From Sphingobacterium endophyticum (GTDB taxonomy: Bacteria > Bacteroidota > Bacteroidia > Sphingobacteriales > Sphingobacteriaceae), in the NCBI RefSeq assembly GCF_009733535.1, contig NZ_SMMI01000009.1:62001-126000 (forward strand): a DNA stretch of 64,000 bases, in the 5' to 3' direction. Below the pieces are notes generated by a model. That model was given only the letters and a program-made list of their open reading frames with translations. It was not told the origin of the DNA and ran no database searches. Shown in pieces: positions 50,235-58,471 of the stretch. Made by a program: the position numbers and the translations under genes. Positions within the stretch are counted from its first letter, which is position 1. The number at the start of each line of letters is the position of its first letter.

Positions 50235-52637
50235 ATGGTTAATCATTCATCAAACAAAACTTTTCAAGGAAAAGCAAAACAAGACCAATCTCTTTTAGTA
50301 TTGGATATCTTAAGGTACCTTATATCTAATTGGAAATGGTTTTTATTATCGGTATTGCTGTTTGGAGGTTATTATTATTATCAATATAGCAAGACTCCTT
50401 TCTTGTATAAGAAGGATCAAACTATCATGGTAAAAACAGCCTCGAACACAATGAGTGCTTCCAGGATTACAAGACCTAATAACTTTTACAACTTTGTAAA
50501 CGTGAATAGTGAGATCTTACAGTTAAGGTCTCAAGAGTTGATGCGTAACACGATCAACCTACTCAATGCAGATGTAAGTTACCAAAGAAAAGACGGTCTT
50601 AGAATGGTAGAGTTGTATAAGACTTCTCCATTTATTGTTAGATTTTCAAATGTGTCTCCGAATGATGGATTTTCCTTCAATTTAAAATATAAAGGAAATA
50701 ATCAAGTCGAGCTTTCCAACTTTTCCAAAGGTGATCCTGAACAAACGGTAGTTGTAAAACTAAATTCAGAGGCTAAAACTCCAATTGGTAACTTGTTTAT
50801 ATCTCCGAACAGCGACAAAAAATTTCGTGTAAATCTTTCAGAAGATATCCAAATTACTAAGAGTCCTATCGAATCAATGGTAGGATACTTCTTAGGTAAT
50901 TTGAAGATTATTCAAATGGAAGATGTTGAAATTCTTCAAATGACTATGGAAGATACTTCTCCTTTGAGGGCGGAGGACATGGTAACCAAGCTGATTGAAG
51001 TGTACAATCAAATGACAATTGAAGATAAAAAGACTGTTGCAAATAATACGGCAGACTTTATCAATGACAGGTTGGTAATTATAGAAAAAGAATTAAGCAG
51101 CGTTGAGTCAAGTTTAGAGGGGATGAAAACCCAAAATCAAGGGTTGGATGTAAAAACTGCAGGTGAACAATACTGGACTGAATCTAGAACCTATCAGAGC
51201 TCAAGTAAAGAGATTGAGACTCAAATGAAGTTGGTTGAAATCATGCGCCAAAGATTGAATGATCCAAGTAGAGCTGATGATTTAATTCCAAGTAATACAG
51301 GTTTAGTTGATGGAAGTATTGAGGACATAATTTCTGAATATAACGGGTTATTATTGAAGCGTAATAGGTTGATGAGTGGAAATAGTTCTGAAAACCCTAT
51401 TGTTCAAGACATGAACAATGCTTTAACTCAAGTACGTCAGAATATTGCCCGCGCAATTGATAATGTTATTTCAGGATACAGAATTCGAATGAATAACATG
51501 CGTGATGAGGAGAATGCTGCTATTGGTAAAGCTAGAAGCCTTCCTTCGAAACAAAGAATCATGCTTTCTGCGGAAAGACAACAAAAGGTAATTGAAGAGC
51601 TATATATCTTCCTATTGAATAAGCGCGAAGAGAATGCTATCAATAGAGCAATGACAGATGACAATATTAGGGTTATTGACTCTGCATCTGGTTCTGATAT
51701 GCCATTCTATCCAAGTAAATTCAAGAAAGTTGCTTTAGGTGTTGCAATTGGTATCGCTGTTCCTGCAGCAATCTTGCTATTGATGTTGTTGTTGAATACA
51801 AAAATCAGAAATCGTAAGGATATCGAAGATGCTATTAACGTGCCTTTTGTTGGTGAGATTCCATTCTCTACTGAAATGAAGAGTGCAAAAAGTGAAATTG
51901 TTATTAAGGAGCAGGGAGTTGACGAAGTTACAGAGGCATTTAGAATCTTCAGAACTAATTTAAGTTTCATGTCTTCTGGTGATAAAAAGCAGAAGGTTAT
52001 TACCTTCACTTCCTTCAATGTTGGTGCCGGTAAAACATTCTCTGTGATCAACTTAGGGGTGAGTATGACTTTCCTTAAGAAGAAGGTTGTTCTTGTGGAT
52101 CTTGACTTAAGGAAAGGAACCTTAAGTAATATCACTAAGTTTCCGATGCCAATTGGTATTACTCATTATTTGTCAGATGCTGCGGTTACAGTGGATGAAA
52201 TTATTTACAAAGATAGGGTAGATGCAGAAATAGATATTATTCCTATCGGTGTAATTGCACCTAATCCAGTTGAGCTTTTATTAAGTGAGCGTTTAGACCA
52301 TTTAATTGCTGAATTGAAAGAGCGTTACGATTATATTATTGTTGATAATGTTCCATTAGGTATTGTGGCTGATGCTGATATCGTAAACAGAATTACAGAT
52401 GTTACTGTATTTGTTGTACGTGCTGGTAAAATGGATAGAAGACAGCTTCCTGATATTCAAAAAATCTATGATGCAGGTGCCTTAACTAACATGTCGATCC
52501 TCTTGAATGGGGTGAAATTTGGTAAAACACCTTATGGTAGTTATGGCTATGGATATGGTGGTTATGGATATGGATATGGTTACGGCTACGGTCAAAATAA
52601 AAAGAAAGGATTTTTTAGTCGTTTATTCGGCAAATAA
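50235..52637 (+). CDS. Wzc-type tyrosine autokinase / chain-length regulator
   Basis: The 800-residue protein has an N-terminal Wzz domain between two membrane helices (about 32-52 and 505-525), a periplasmic coiled-coil rich region, and a C-terminal BY-kinase domain: Walker A SFNVGAGKT at 593-601, Walker A' VVLVDLDLRKG and Walker B YIIVDNVPLG. The C-terminal tail (about residues 767-786) is an almost pure Tyr/Gly run with nine tyrosines, the autophosphorylation cluster. It controls chain length and export together with Wza. No Wzb phosphatase gene is adjacent. A terminator follows directly. Confidence 0.94.
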   Translation: MVNHSSNKTFQGKAKQDQSLLVLDILRYLISNWKWFLLSVLLFGGYYYYQYSKTPFLYKKDQTIMVKTASNTMSASRITRPNNFYNFVNVNSEILQLRSQELMRNTINLLNADVSYQRKDGLRMVELYKTSPFIVRFSNVSPNDGFSFNLKYKGNNQVELSNFSKGDPEQTVVVKLNSEAKTPIGNLFISPNSDKKFRVNLSEDIQITKSPIESMVGYFLGNLKIIQMEDVEILQMTMEDTSPLRAEDMVTKLIEVYNQMTIEDKKTVANNTADFINDRLVIIEKELSSVESSLEGMKTQNQGLDVKTAGEQYWTESRTYQSSSKEIETQMKLVEIMRQRLNDPSRADDLIPSNTGLVDGSIEDIISEYNGLLLKRNRLMSGNSSENPIVQDMNNALTQVRQNIARAIDNVISGYRIRMNNMRDEENAAIGKARSLPSKQRIMLSAERQQKVIEELYIFLLNKREENAINRAMTDDNIRVIDSASGSDMPFYPSKFKKVALGVAIGIAVPAAILLLMLLLNTKIRNRKDIEDAINVPFVGEIPFSTEMKSAKSEIVIKEQGVDEVTEAFRIFRTNLSFMSSGDKKQKVITFTSFNVGAGKTFSVINLGVSMTFLKKKVVLVDLDLRKGTLSNITKFPMPIGITHYLSDAAVTVDEIIYKDRVDAEIDIIPIGVIAPNPVELLLSERLDHLIAELKERYDYIIVDNVPLGIVADADIVNRITDVTVFVVRAGKMDRRQLPDIQKIYDAGALTNMSILLNGVKFGKTPYGSYGYGYGGYGYGYGYGYGQNKKKGFFSRLFGK

Positions 52638-52651
52638 TCAAATAATAGTAT

Positions 52652-52688
52652 AAAAAATCCCTGAAGAATTTCTCTTCAGGGATTTTTT
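52652..52688. terminator. Bidirectional terminator at the end of the polysaccharide locus
   Basis: The 16-bp perfect stem AAAAAATCCCTGAAGA (52652-52667) pairs with TCTTCAGGGATTTTTT (52673-52688) around a 5-nt loop. It has T runs on both strands and sits between the convergent Wzc-like and membrane-protein genes; its right arm touches the stop of the latter. Confidence 0.92.
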
Positions 52689-53278
52689 TATTTGTTACTT
52701 TCTATAATATTTTCAATGGAATTAATATACTGCATGAGTTTGAGATTTTGCTTCTTGGCCATCTTAGGCTTTAAATAAAACCATACAAAAGCAATCCATG
52801 CTAATGTTAATCCATAAACTATTATTCCATATATCATACTCATTCTTGAAGCAAATTCATACATGTATATGATCAATCCTAATGTTAAAAGGATAAAATA
52901 AATGTTCATAAAATTAGATTGTATAGCATGTTGTTTCTTTTGTATTTCTAATAGAACATTTAGGTAGGATTGATTATCTAAACTTTTGTCTAAATCTTGA
53001 AAAACATTATAGAACTGATTGAATTTAATCAGTGATATAGCTATCGCCACAATTATTAGGGAAATACCTAGGTTGGGAAGGATAGTTTCAGAATCATACA
53101 ATATCCATATCGAAATCAAAACTATGCAAGTCAATGCCAAACTAATATTTGCAATCCATCTTTTTACAACGCTTTCTTTTTTATAAGCTTTAATTCTCTT
53201 CATTAAATCTTGGAAATCTGGAGAAATTGACGTTTGTTTTTTCCATATTCCAGAAAGGTTGATTTCGTTATTTTCCAT
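52688..53278 (-). CDS. Four-helix membrane protein, possible anti-sigma partner
   Basis: The 196-residue protein has a soluble N terminus of about 40 residues, then four hydrophobic helices (about 42-60, 68-86, 124-142, 147-170) and a helical C terminus. It starts 11 bp inside the ECF sigma gene, the usual position for an anti-sigma factor, and its N-terminal soluble domain (with the helix FQDLMKRIKAYKKE) could bind sigma. No zinc-binding HxxxCxxC motif is seen, so it is not a ZAS-type. Function is inferred from context only. Confidence 0.7.
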   Translation of the reverse strand: MENNEINLSGIWKKQTSISPDFQDLMKRIKAYKKESVVKRWIANISLALTCIVLISIWILYDSETILPNLGISLIIVAIAISLIKFNQFYNVFQDLDKSLDNQSYLNVLLEIQKKQHAIQSNFMNIYFILLTLGLIIYMYEFASRMSMIYGIIVYGLTLAWIAFVWFYLKPKMAKKQNLKLMQYINSIENIIESNK

Positions 53279-53738
53279 GATTCTTAAATTTTAATGTTAG
53301 TTTTTCTTTGATTCTATGAATTTTAACTCTGATGTTACTATCCGATAACCCTACGATTTTCGATATCTCATTTTGTTTAATTTCTTCCAGCTCAAGTGAG
53401 ATAATAATTCTGTCCAATTCTGGTAATTCCGATATAAATTGATACAATAATTTAATTTCATCATCCATATCAGGGGGTTCAGGAAGATCCATATTATCGA
53501 TTTCAATTGCTTTATCTACTTTATCCCTTTTTTTAATCTGACTTAAACATGTATTCGTGGCTATCCTATATATCCAAGTTCCAATGCTTGATTCATTTCT
53601 AAATGTAGAAAGCTTCTCCCATACAGTTATAAAGGTTTCTTGTGTAAGATCTTTCGCCTGATCCGGATCATTCACATAACCCATGCATAGGCGATAGATC
53701 TTATCCCAGTGACTCACATATATTTTATCAAATTCCAT
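53268..53738 (-). CDS. ECF-type RNA polymerase sigma factor
   Basis: A 156-residue sigma-70 family protein. Region 2 has KIYRLCMGYVNDPDQAKDLT and the core-binding/-10 segment TFITVWEKLSTFRNESSIGT; region 4 has the helix-turn-helix LEEIKQNEISKIVGLSDSNI. It has a short acidic linker (LPEPPDMDDE). It is sandwiched in an operon: the upstream hydrolase gene overlaps by TAATG and the downstream membrane-protein gene by 11 bp, so all three are translationally coupled. The target promoter is unknown. Confidence 0.92.
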   Translation of the reverse strand: MEFDKIYVSHWDKIYRLCMGYVNDPDQAKDLTQETFITVWEKLSTFRNESSIGTWIYRIATNTCLSQIKKRDKVDKAIEIDNMDLPEPPDMDDEIKLLYQFISELPELDRIIISLELEEIKQNEISKIVGLSDSNIRVKIHRIKEKLTLKFKNHGK

Positions 53739-54583
53739 TATTTTAGGAAATTTTGGATTTTTTCAAAATACCAATCTTTTGCATCAAGCATGATAAAATG
53801 TAGGCTGTTATCAGCATATTCAATATCTGCATTTTTTAAGTTTGCATATTGCTGTTCAATTGCTGGTTTTATTTGGGTAAATTGACTGTTTAATAAAACC
53901 AAAGATGGGCAATTTATTGTTTTAACAGACTCACGTAAATCAACATTTGTAAAATCACAGAACATTTTAGCGAATGTTGGACGGTCGGATTTTAAAGACC
54001 AATCAAGGAGTAGTTTTTGATCATTTGGATCAGTCACTAAAGTTGCCATAGTTTGTTTTTGCATTGCTGTAAATTGTTCTTCTGTAATTGTATTAAACTG
54101 TTGCACCATTGTAGAACAATCTAAGTTTGGATTTGATTTAAAGTTAGGATCGGATAAAGCGGCAAGACAAGGTAGAGCATCTACGACGATAATCTTTGCA
54201 ATAAGTTTAGGCTCATTTGAAGCAATATCCATAGCCATAACCCCACCCATACTATGTCCAATTAGGATTGGATTCTCAATTTTTTGCTCTTTGATATAAT
54301 TGATTATTTGATTCCTCCAATCATTAAATGTTGGATCAGATTGAGCTGGAACACCAGCAAATCCCGGCATTGTTAATATATAGGAAGTATATTTATCTCC
54401 TAATTTTTCTACAGTTTCTTTCCATACATCGCCAGAGGATGCAAACCCTGGAATGAAAATTATATTTTCTTTACCATTTCCATTTTTTTCAACTTTAAAT
54501 AGAACTTCCGCTGATTGGGAAAAAGCAATTGAAAAGGATGCGATGATTGCAACTAATGTTAGTGTGATGTTTTTTAAGTTCAT
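53738..54583 (-). CDS. Secreted alpha/beta hydrolase
   Basis: The 281-residue precursor has a signal peptide (cut after IAFS, about residue 22). The fold is alpha/beta hydrolase: oxyanion region IIFIPGFASSGDVW, nucleophile elbow GHSMGG with Ser111, and the catalytic His262 in NSLHFIM; an acid in between (likely Asp in the CPSLVLLNSQ strand region) is not clear. Such proteins are esterases or lipases of the periplasm or envelope. It is first in an operon with an ECF sigma factor, overlapping it as TAATG, so it may sense or produce the signal to which the sigma system responds. Confidence 0.85.
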   Translation of the reverse strand: MNLKNITLTLVAIIASFSIAFSQSAEVLFKVEKNGNGKENIIFIPGFASSGDVWKETVEKLGDKYTSYILTMPGFAGVPAQSDPTFNDWRNQIINYIKEQKIENPILIGHSMGGVMAMDIASNEPKLIAKIIVVDALPCLAALSDPNFKSNPNLDCSTMVQQFNTITEEQFTAMQKQTMATLVTDPNDQKLLLDWSLKSDRPTFAKMFCDFTNVDLRESVKTINCPSLVLLNSQFTQIKPAIEQQYANLKNADIEYADNSLHFIMLDAKDWYFEKIQNFLK

Positions 54584-54810
54584 AATAATTCCTTTTGTTT
54601 CCCTTTAGATATAATCTTGGATAAAATGTTACAGATTATTTTAAATAAATAAATTGTTTGATGTTATTAGATCTTAAAGACTTGTAAATCAATTGCTAAA
54701 AATTGTCGATTTGATTTTATTTTACGATTAAGAACGATATAGGTTGGAATAATAAAATATAATTCACTTACATTGATTAAATTTAATAGTTAAACCTAGC
54801 CTACATTTCT

Positions 54811-55689
54811 ATGATTAGTTATTCCAGCATTTTAAAAACGTATTTTTTCATTTGTTTAGCAATTATCAATTCTTCAGCATATTCACAGAATTCAATTCAA
54901 CTTATTGTTAGGTCTGATGATATAGGTTCCTTCAGTTCGACAAATCAAGCAATCATTGAAACATTTAAGCATGGAATTACTACCTCTACAGAACTCATGA
55001 TTAATTGTCCATGGGCCCCAGAAGCAGTTAAATTATTAAAAGAGAATCCGACTTTAGACGTAGGAGTGCATCTCATGATAACCAGTGAATGGGAAAATTG
55101 TAAATGGAGGCCGTTGACCCCAGCTAGAAGTCTAGTAGATGAATATGGCTATTTTTATTCTTTCATATATCCCAATAAAGATGTTCCTGGAGCCTCGATT
55201 CAAGAGCATGATTGGGAAATTGATGATATCGAAATGGAATTTAGAGCTCAAATTGAACTCGCTAAAAAAATGTTGCCCCGTATATCACATATTTCAACAC
55301 ATATGGGTTGTGGTAATTGGAATCCTGAGGTACATAAAATGCTAGTCAGACTTTCAAAAGAATATAACCTTCCATTGGAAGAAGAATATAACCTAGAAGC
55401 ATTTCCAAAATTAGGCATTTCTAAGGATGCTAGTTTAAATGATAAAATTTCCACTTTTATTAATAGCCTTGAACAATTGCAACATGGAAAATCCTATTTA
55501 TTCATTGAACATCCTGGTTTGAATGTGAGTGAAATGGAAAATGTTGGTCATGAGGGCTACAGGAACGTTAAAATGGATAGGAGTGATGTCTCGAAAATTC
55601 TAACATCCCAAAAAGTTATAGATAAAGTAAAGTTATTGGGGATTGAGCTAATAGATTTTCAAACGCTAAATAAGAAACTAAATAAATGA
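54811..55689 (+). CDS. Secreted YdjC/ChbG-type carbohydrate deacetylase
   Basis: The 292-residue precursor has a signal peptide (cut after SAYS, near 25). The YdjC fold follows with metal-binding Asp36-Asp37 in VRSDDIG, His87 in GVHLMI and a later His pair in HISTHMGCG, forming the divalent metal site of ChbG-like deacetylases. Family members remove an N-acetyl group from chitooligosaccharides or related sugars. Export is unusual compared with the cytoplasmic ChbG, so it probably acts on periplasmic or environmental amino sugars. Its 3' end overlaps a small minus-strand gene. Confidence 0.87.
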   Translation: MISYSSILKTYFFICLAIINSSAYSQNSIQLIVRSDDIGSFSSTNQAIIETFKHGITTSTELMINCPWAPEAVKLLKENPTLDVGVHLMITSEWENCKWRPLTPARSLVDEYGYFYSFIYPNKDVPGASIQEHDWEIDDIEMEFRAQIELAKKMLPRISHISTHMGCGNWNPEVHKMLVRLSKEYNLPLEEEYNLEAFPKLGISKDASLNDKISTFINSLEQLQHGKSYLFIEHPGLNVSEMENVGHEGYRNVKMDRSDVSKILTSQKVIDKVKLLGIELIDFQTLNKKLNK

Positions 55690-55857
55690 GTTGGGAGAAT
55701 AAATAAATAAAATATAAAAGGAAAGCATTGCAATAACCGATAACCATATCCATGAAAGATATTTAATTAATAGCGTGTCTTTGGTAACAATCCAATTAGT
55801 AAATATTACCGCACTAAAAATAATCAGAATTGATCCAGTAAAAACAATATGAAGCAT
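55678..55857 (-). CDS. Small two-helix membrane protein (59 aa), unknown
   Basis: A frame of 60 codons on the minus strand, ATG at 55855-55857, stop TAG at 55678-55680. It encodes two hydrophobic helices: residues 2-22 (HIVFTGSILIIFSAVIF) and 34-55 (LSWIWLSVIAMLSFYILFIY), joined by a short loop TNWIVTKDTLLIKY. The pattern is far from random for AT-rich DNA of this kind, and the DNA between 55690 and 55857 holds no other frame. Its end overlaps the deacetylase gene by 12 bp. No family recognised and no clear Shine-Dalgarno, so confidence is moderate. Confidence 0.5.
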   Translation of the reverse strand: MLHIVFTGSILIIFSAVIFTNWIVTKDTLLIKYLSWIWLSVIAMLSFYILFIYSPNSFI

Positions 55858-56062
55858 ATTAAGGAATTAAATATTATTATTTTTTTATCCTAAAGAATAT
55901 TTTTTATCTCCCCTGGTTCAAAAGTAAAGTTATTTAAAATATTCTTATTAAGATAATATGTTTCAAATGTAAATATTTTGTTTATTGTTTTATTATCGTA
56001 AATCCAAATATAATCATTAAATTTTCATTATTGTTAATTTAAATTAATGTAAAGGAATTTTG

Positions 56063-56070
56063 TATATTTG
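56063..56070 (+). promoter_or_regulatory. Bacteroidota -7 promoter box for the 56107 gene
   Basis: TATATTTG is an exact match to TAnnTTTG. Transcription would start near 56077, about 30 nt before the ATG at 56107. A TTG occurs further upstream (56031), at longer than normal spacing. This placement rules out the in-frame ATG at 56068, which lies inside the box. Confidence 0.65.
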
Positions 56071-56106
56071 CAAGCACCTTTTTTAAGTTGTACATATAGC
56101 TATAAT

Positions 56107-56643
56107 ATGAAAATTCTTAAATCATTTAACCTCCATCTTTTTGATAAGTTATTCCTATCTGCTATAATACTGAATGTTTTCAGTTATTTTCTGTTTGAGA
56201 AGACGCTAATTAACTTAACAATTATCCTAGGTATTTTTATTTTCGGAGTATTGGTTTTTATACCATTTAGAAAATTGAAGAAATTTAAAGAGTTAGGATT
56301 AATAGAATCTATGTTTTACTTTTCCATCATCATTGGAACATATTTAACCTTTTCGTTCTTAGGAATTAATTATTTGTTATCATCAGAACAGGTTGATATT
56401 TCAAATTATAGGGTTAAATGTAAAGTAAATAAAGTTTTTACTTTAAATGAACAAACTGATAAGACAACTGTAGTAAAAGCTGAATTTAATGATGGATTTT
56501 ATAAAAGGATAAATTTATCTAAAGAATTCAGACATCAAATTAAACATCCGGATTCTATAGAAATTCATTTATCAACTGGATTTTTTGGTTATCCTATAAT
56601 TAAAAGGATTGGATCTAATAAAACGACAAAAATTCAATCTTAA
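56107..56643 (+). CDS. Membrane protein of unknown function
   Basis: About 178 residues from ATG 56107 (MKILKSFNLHLFDKL). Three hydrophobic helices (roughly residues 13-32, 36-54 and 67-90) are followed by a soluble domain of about 85 residues with beta-strand character and charged residues (KVNKVFTLNEQTDKTTVVKA, FNDGFYKRINLSKE). The start is chosen because the next ATG upstream lies within the promoter box. Its 3' end overlaps the convergent CDC-like gene by four bases. No family is recognised. Confidence 0.65.
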   Translation: MKILKSFNLHLFDKLFLSAIILNVFSYFLFEKTLINLTIILGIFIFGVLVFIPFRKLKKFKELGLIESMFYFSIIIGTYLTFSFLGINYLLSSEQVDISNYRVKCKVNKVFTLNEQTDKTTVVKAEFNDGFYKRINLSKEFRHQIKHPDSIEIHLSTGFFGYPIIKRIGSNKTTKIQS

Positions 56644-57500
56644 AAACTGTTTTCAAAGGTAGTACCATCTAAATTATTTCCGAAAATTTGAATAACACTC
56701 CCATAGTTGTTTGCTGTTATTGGTGCATTCAAATAATCGACAATAGCCTTAAAAGGATTTTCACTATCTAATTTTAAAGGATAATCTTGAAATATATTGT
56801 ATGAAATTGTTGAGGTCTCAAAAATTATTTTTTCATTTTCCGTTAAAGTTTCTCCAGCGATTAGTTTGTTAATTACAGGAGTCATTTTGGATTCATCAAA
56901 ATCAGATTGAATAATAACTAATGCTTTTCTTCCCCAATTAATACCCCATATATAAAAAAGATCTTCATTTTTTAGTTTTTTAATCTCCTCTTGATAATCT
57001 TGAAGTTCTTGAGAAGAAACATCCAGAAAAAGATCAAAAAGGGGAACTTCAAAACTTACAGCCATTATATTTCTATTACCCACGTTTTCTGCATCAATAT
57101 TCAACCATTTTGATAAATCCATCGTTTCACCGAAATAGTTATTAATTGATTGTATATTGGATGTTTTAGCTACGGACCCCACAGCTGCCCCAGTTCCTGT
57201 AACAGGAAGGCCATATTTCTTTATCTGCTCTTTAATTATTTTACTCATATTTTCCAGAGAGGGATTATATGCTGGAAACTCATATTTAGTATTAGATGCA
57301 AGGAGGTCAAGTTTTATATTAGATTTAAAATCAATCAATTCATGTTTTTCTGTATTGATGGATTTTTTACTTAATACTGCCCCCAGATACATCTTATTAG
57401 GTGATTTACTGAAAAACTTTGTGGATGTGTTTTTGGTCTGAGAATGGATTGTAGAAACAAAAAATAAACTACATAATATCAAGGGAAAATAAAATTTCAT
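56640..57500 (-). CDS. Secreted CDC-like (thiol-activated-cytolysin-fold) protein lacking domain 4
   Basis: The 286-residue precursor has a signal peptide (residues 1-20). By eye the mature part follows the order of cholesterol-dependent cytolysins: MYLGAVLSKKS (37-47) matches the YPGALL start; SINNYFGETMDLSKWLNIDA (118-137) matches the LKxKFGxxxxxxxxxLxID region; VSFEVPLFDLFLDV (148-161) matches the strand before the second helix cluster; and LFYIWGINWGRKALVIIQSD (181-200) matches YVSSVSYGR. The Trp-rich undecapeptide and beta-sandwich domain 4 are missing, as in the short CDC-like proteins of Bacteroidota. It shares a 1-base stop/start overlap with the upstream lipoprotein gene. The family call is inferred from pattern, not confirmed by search. 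Confidence 0.55.
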   Translation of the reverse strand: MKFYFPLILCSLFFVSTIHSQTKNTSTKFFSKSPNKMYLGAVLSKKSINTEKHELIDFKSNIKLDLLASNTKYEFPAYNPSLENMSKIIKEQIKKYGLPVTGTGAAVGSVAKTSNIQSINNYFGETMDLSKWLNIDAENVGNRNIMAVSFEVPLFDLFLDVSSQELQDYQEEIKKLKNEDLFYIWGINWGRKALVIIQSDFDESKMTPVINKLIAGETLTENEKIIFETSTISYNIFQDYPLKLDSENPFKAIVDYLNAPITANNYGSVIQIFGNNLDGTTFENSF

Positions 57501-58132
57501 TATTTCTTTTTTATTAGGTTAAAAATATAATTTCTGGACATCCAAATTAATTCTGAATTATTCTTAGCATCTGAGTCAAGCATAGTTTTTTTATCCATAA
57601 AACCGTAAACTTGACCGAGTGTAAGGTTACTTCTTTCCTCATTTAAAATTGTTTTTTTATAGAAGCTGATATTGATCGTTATTACAGAATCTTTAGGGTC
57701 TCTTTTCGCCCAATTTTTCCATTGATTATTTTTTTGATCGAATATTTGAAGAAAATCATTCTCCCATTTAATCTTAAATGATTGTTTGGGCATTTTATGG
57801 CTAAATACAGATAGAGAATCTTCTTTGATATATAAAGAGTCTGGTTTAATATACGTTAATCGATTCCCAAAATGTTTGACAACATCATTTTCTTGTAAAT
57901 CTTTAACCTTTATTCCTTTTAAGTATTCAGAAAATTCAATATTAAAATCCTTTGATATCTTGTAAGAGAATTCCTTTTGTTCTATTTCTGGTTCTGGGTC
58001 AGGCTTGGGATTTACAGGTGTTGGTTTTATATCGTCCTTTTCCTTTGGGCCACATGATTGAACCATGAAAATGGTGAAAAGAAATATTAGGCATTGAAAT
58101 ATAAATAAGTGATTTGAATTTGGTTTTTTCAT
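57500..58132 (-). CDS. Lipoprotein of unknown function, partner of the CDC-like gene
   Basis: The 210-residue protein has a lipoprotein signal (FMVQSC, Cys about 27) and a Pro-rich spacer (KPTPVNPKPDPEPEIEQ), then a beta-rich soluble domain with YIKPDSLYIKEDSL and a C-terminal helix. The spacer would hold the domain away from the outer membrane. The stop overlaps the start of the CDC-like gene by one base, so the two are made together. It may be a membrane tether, chaperone or immunity-like partner; none of these is shown by sequence. Confidence 0.7.
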   Translation of the reverse strand: MKKPNSNHLFIFQCLIFLFTIFMVQSCGPKEKDDIKPTPVNPKPDPEPEIEQKEFSYKISKDFNIEFSEYLKGIKVKDLQENDVVKHFGNRLTYIKPDSLYIKEDSLSVFSHKMPKQSFKIKWENDFLQIFDQKNNQWKNWAKRDPKDSVITINISFYKKTILNEERSNLTLGQVYGFMDKKTMLDSDAKNNSELIWMSRNYIFNLIKKK

Positions 58133-58471
58133 ACTATTACTTATATATGAAGGATAATTATGTGATTTATATTGTAAATATAAAAAAATTATCGAGGTTA
58201 TTATGTTAACTTAATTTTAAGTTATTAAAAAAAACTCCTAAGGCGGGGAGCCTAAGGAGTTTTAACTAACCAATTATTAACCTAAATTATGAAATTTGAT
58301 TAGTTTATTTCAATGTCCGTGCCGAAAATAGAATTTTGATTTCCTTTAACGAATTTTAACATTTTATTATTGTAATTCAATATTTTATGATTAAATCAAA
58401 CAAAATTTCCTGGTTAAAAACTTTCCGATCATATTAAATAAAGAAGAAAGGATAAAATGGCAGGTTTCTAC
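58133..58471. other. Spacer with terminator and a SusC-leader-like sequence
   Basis: The 339-bp region holds a strong terminator (58231-58263) and then ACTAACCAATTATTAACCTAAATT before an ATG at 58289, which stops after four codons. That arrangement looks like the leader that often precedes outer-membrane receptor genes in this family, here without a gene. The rest (58300-58471) is AT rich and shows nothing else. Confidence 0.5.
58231..58263 (-). terminator. Terminator after the 58472-59101 gene
   Basis: The 14-bp stem (one mismatch) AAAACTCCTAAGGC at 58231-58244 and GCCTAAGGAGTTTT at 58250-58263 has a GGGGA loop and is followed on the minus strand by eight T. It lies about 210 bp past the stop of the minus-strand gene. 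Confidence 0.8.

Noticed and set aside
51707..52135. 142-codon minus-strand frame
   Set aside because: Antisense inside the kinase domain of the Wzc-type gene, a shadow of its codon pattern.
56068..56106. Earlier start of the 56107 membrane protein
   Set aside because: This ATG lies inside the -7 promoter box TATATTTG, so it would be before the transcription start.
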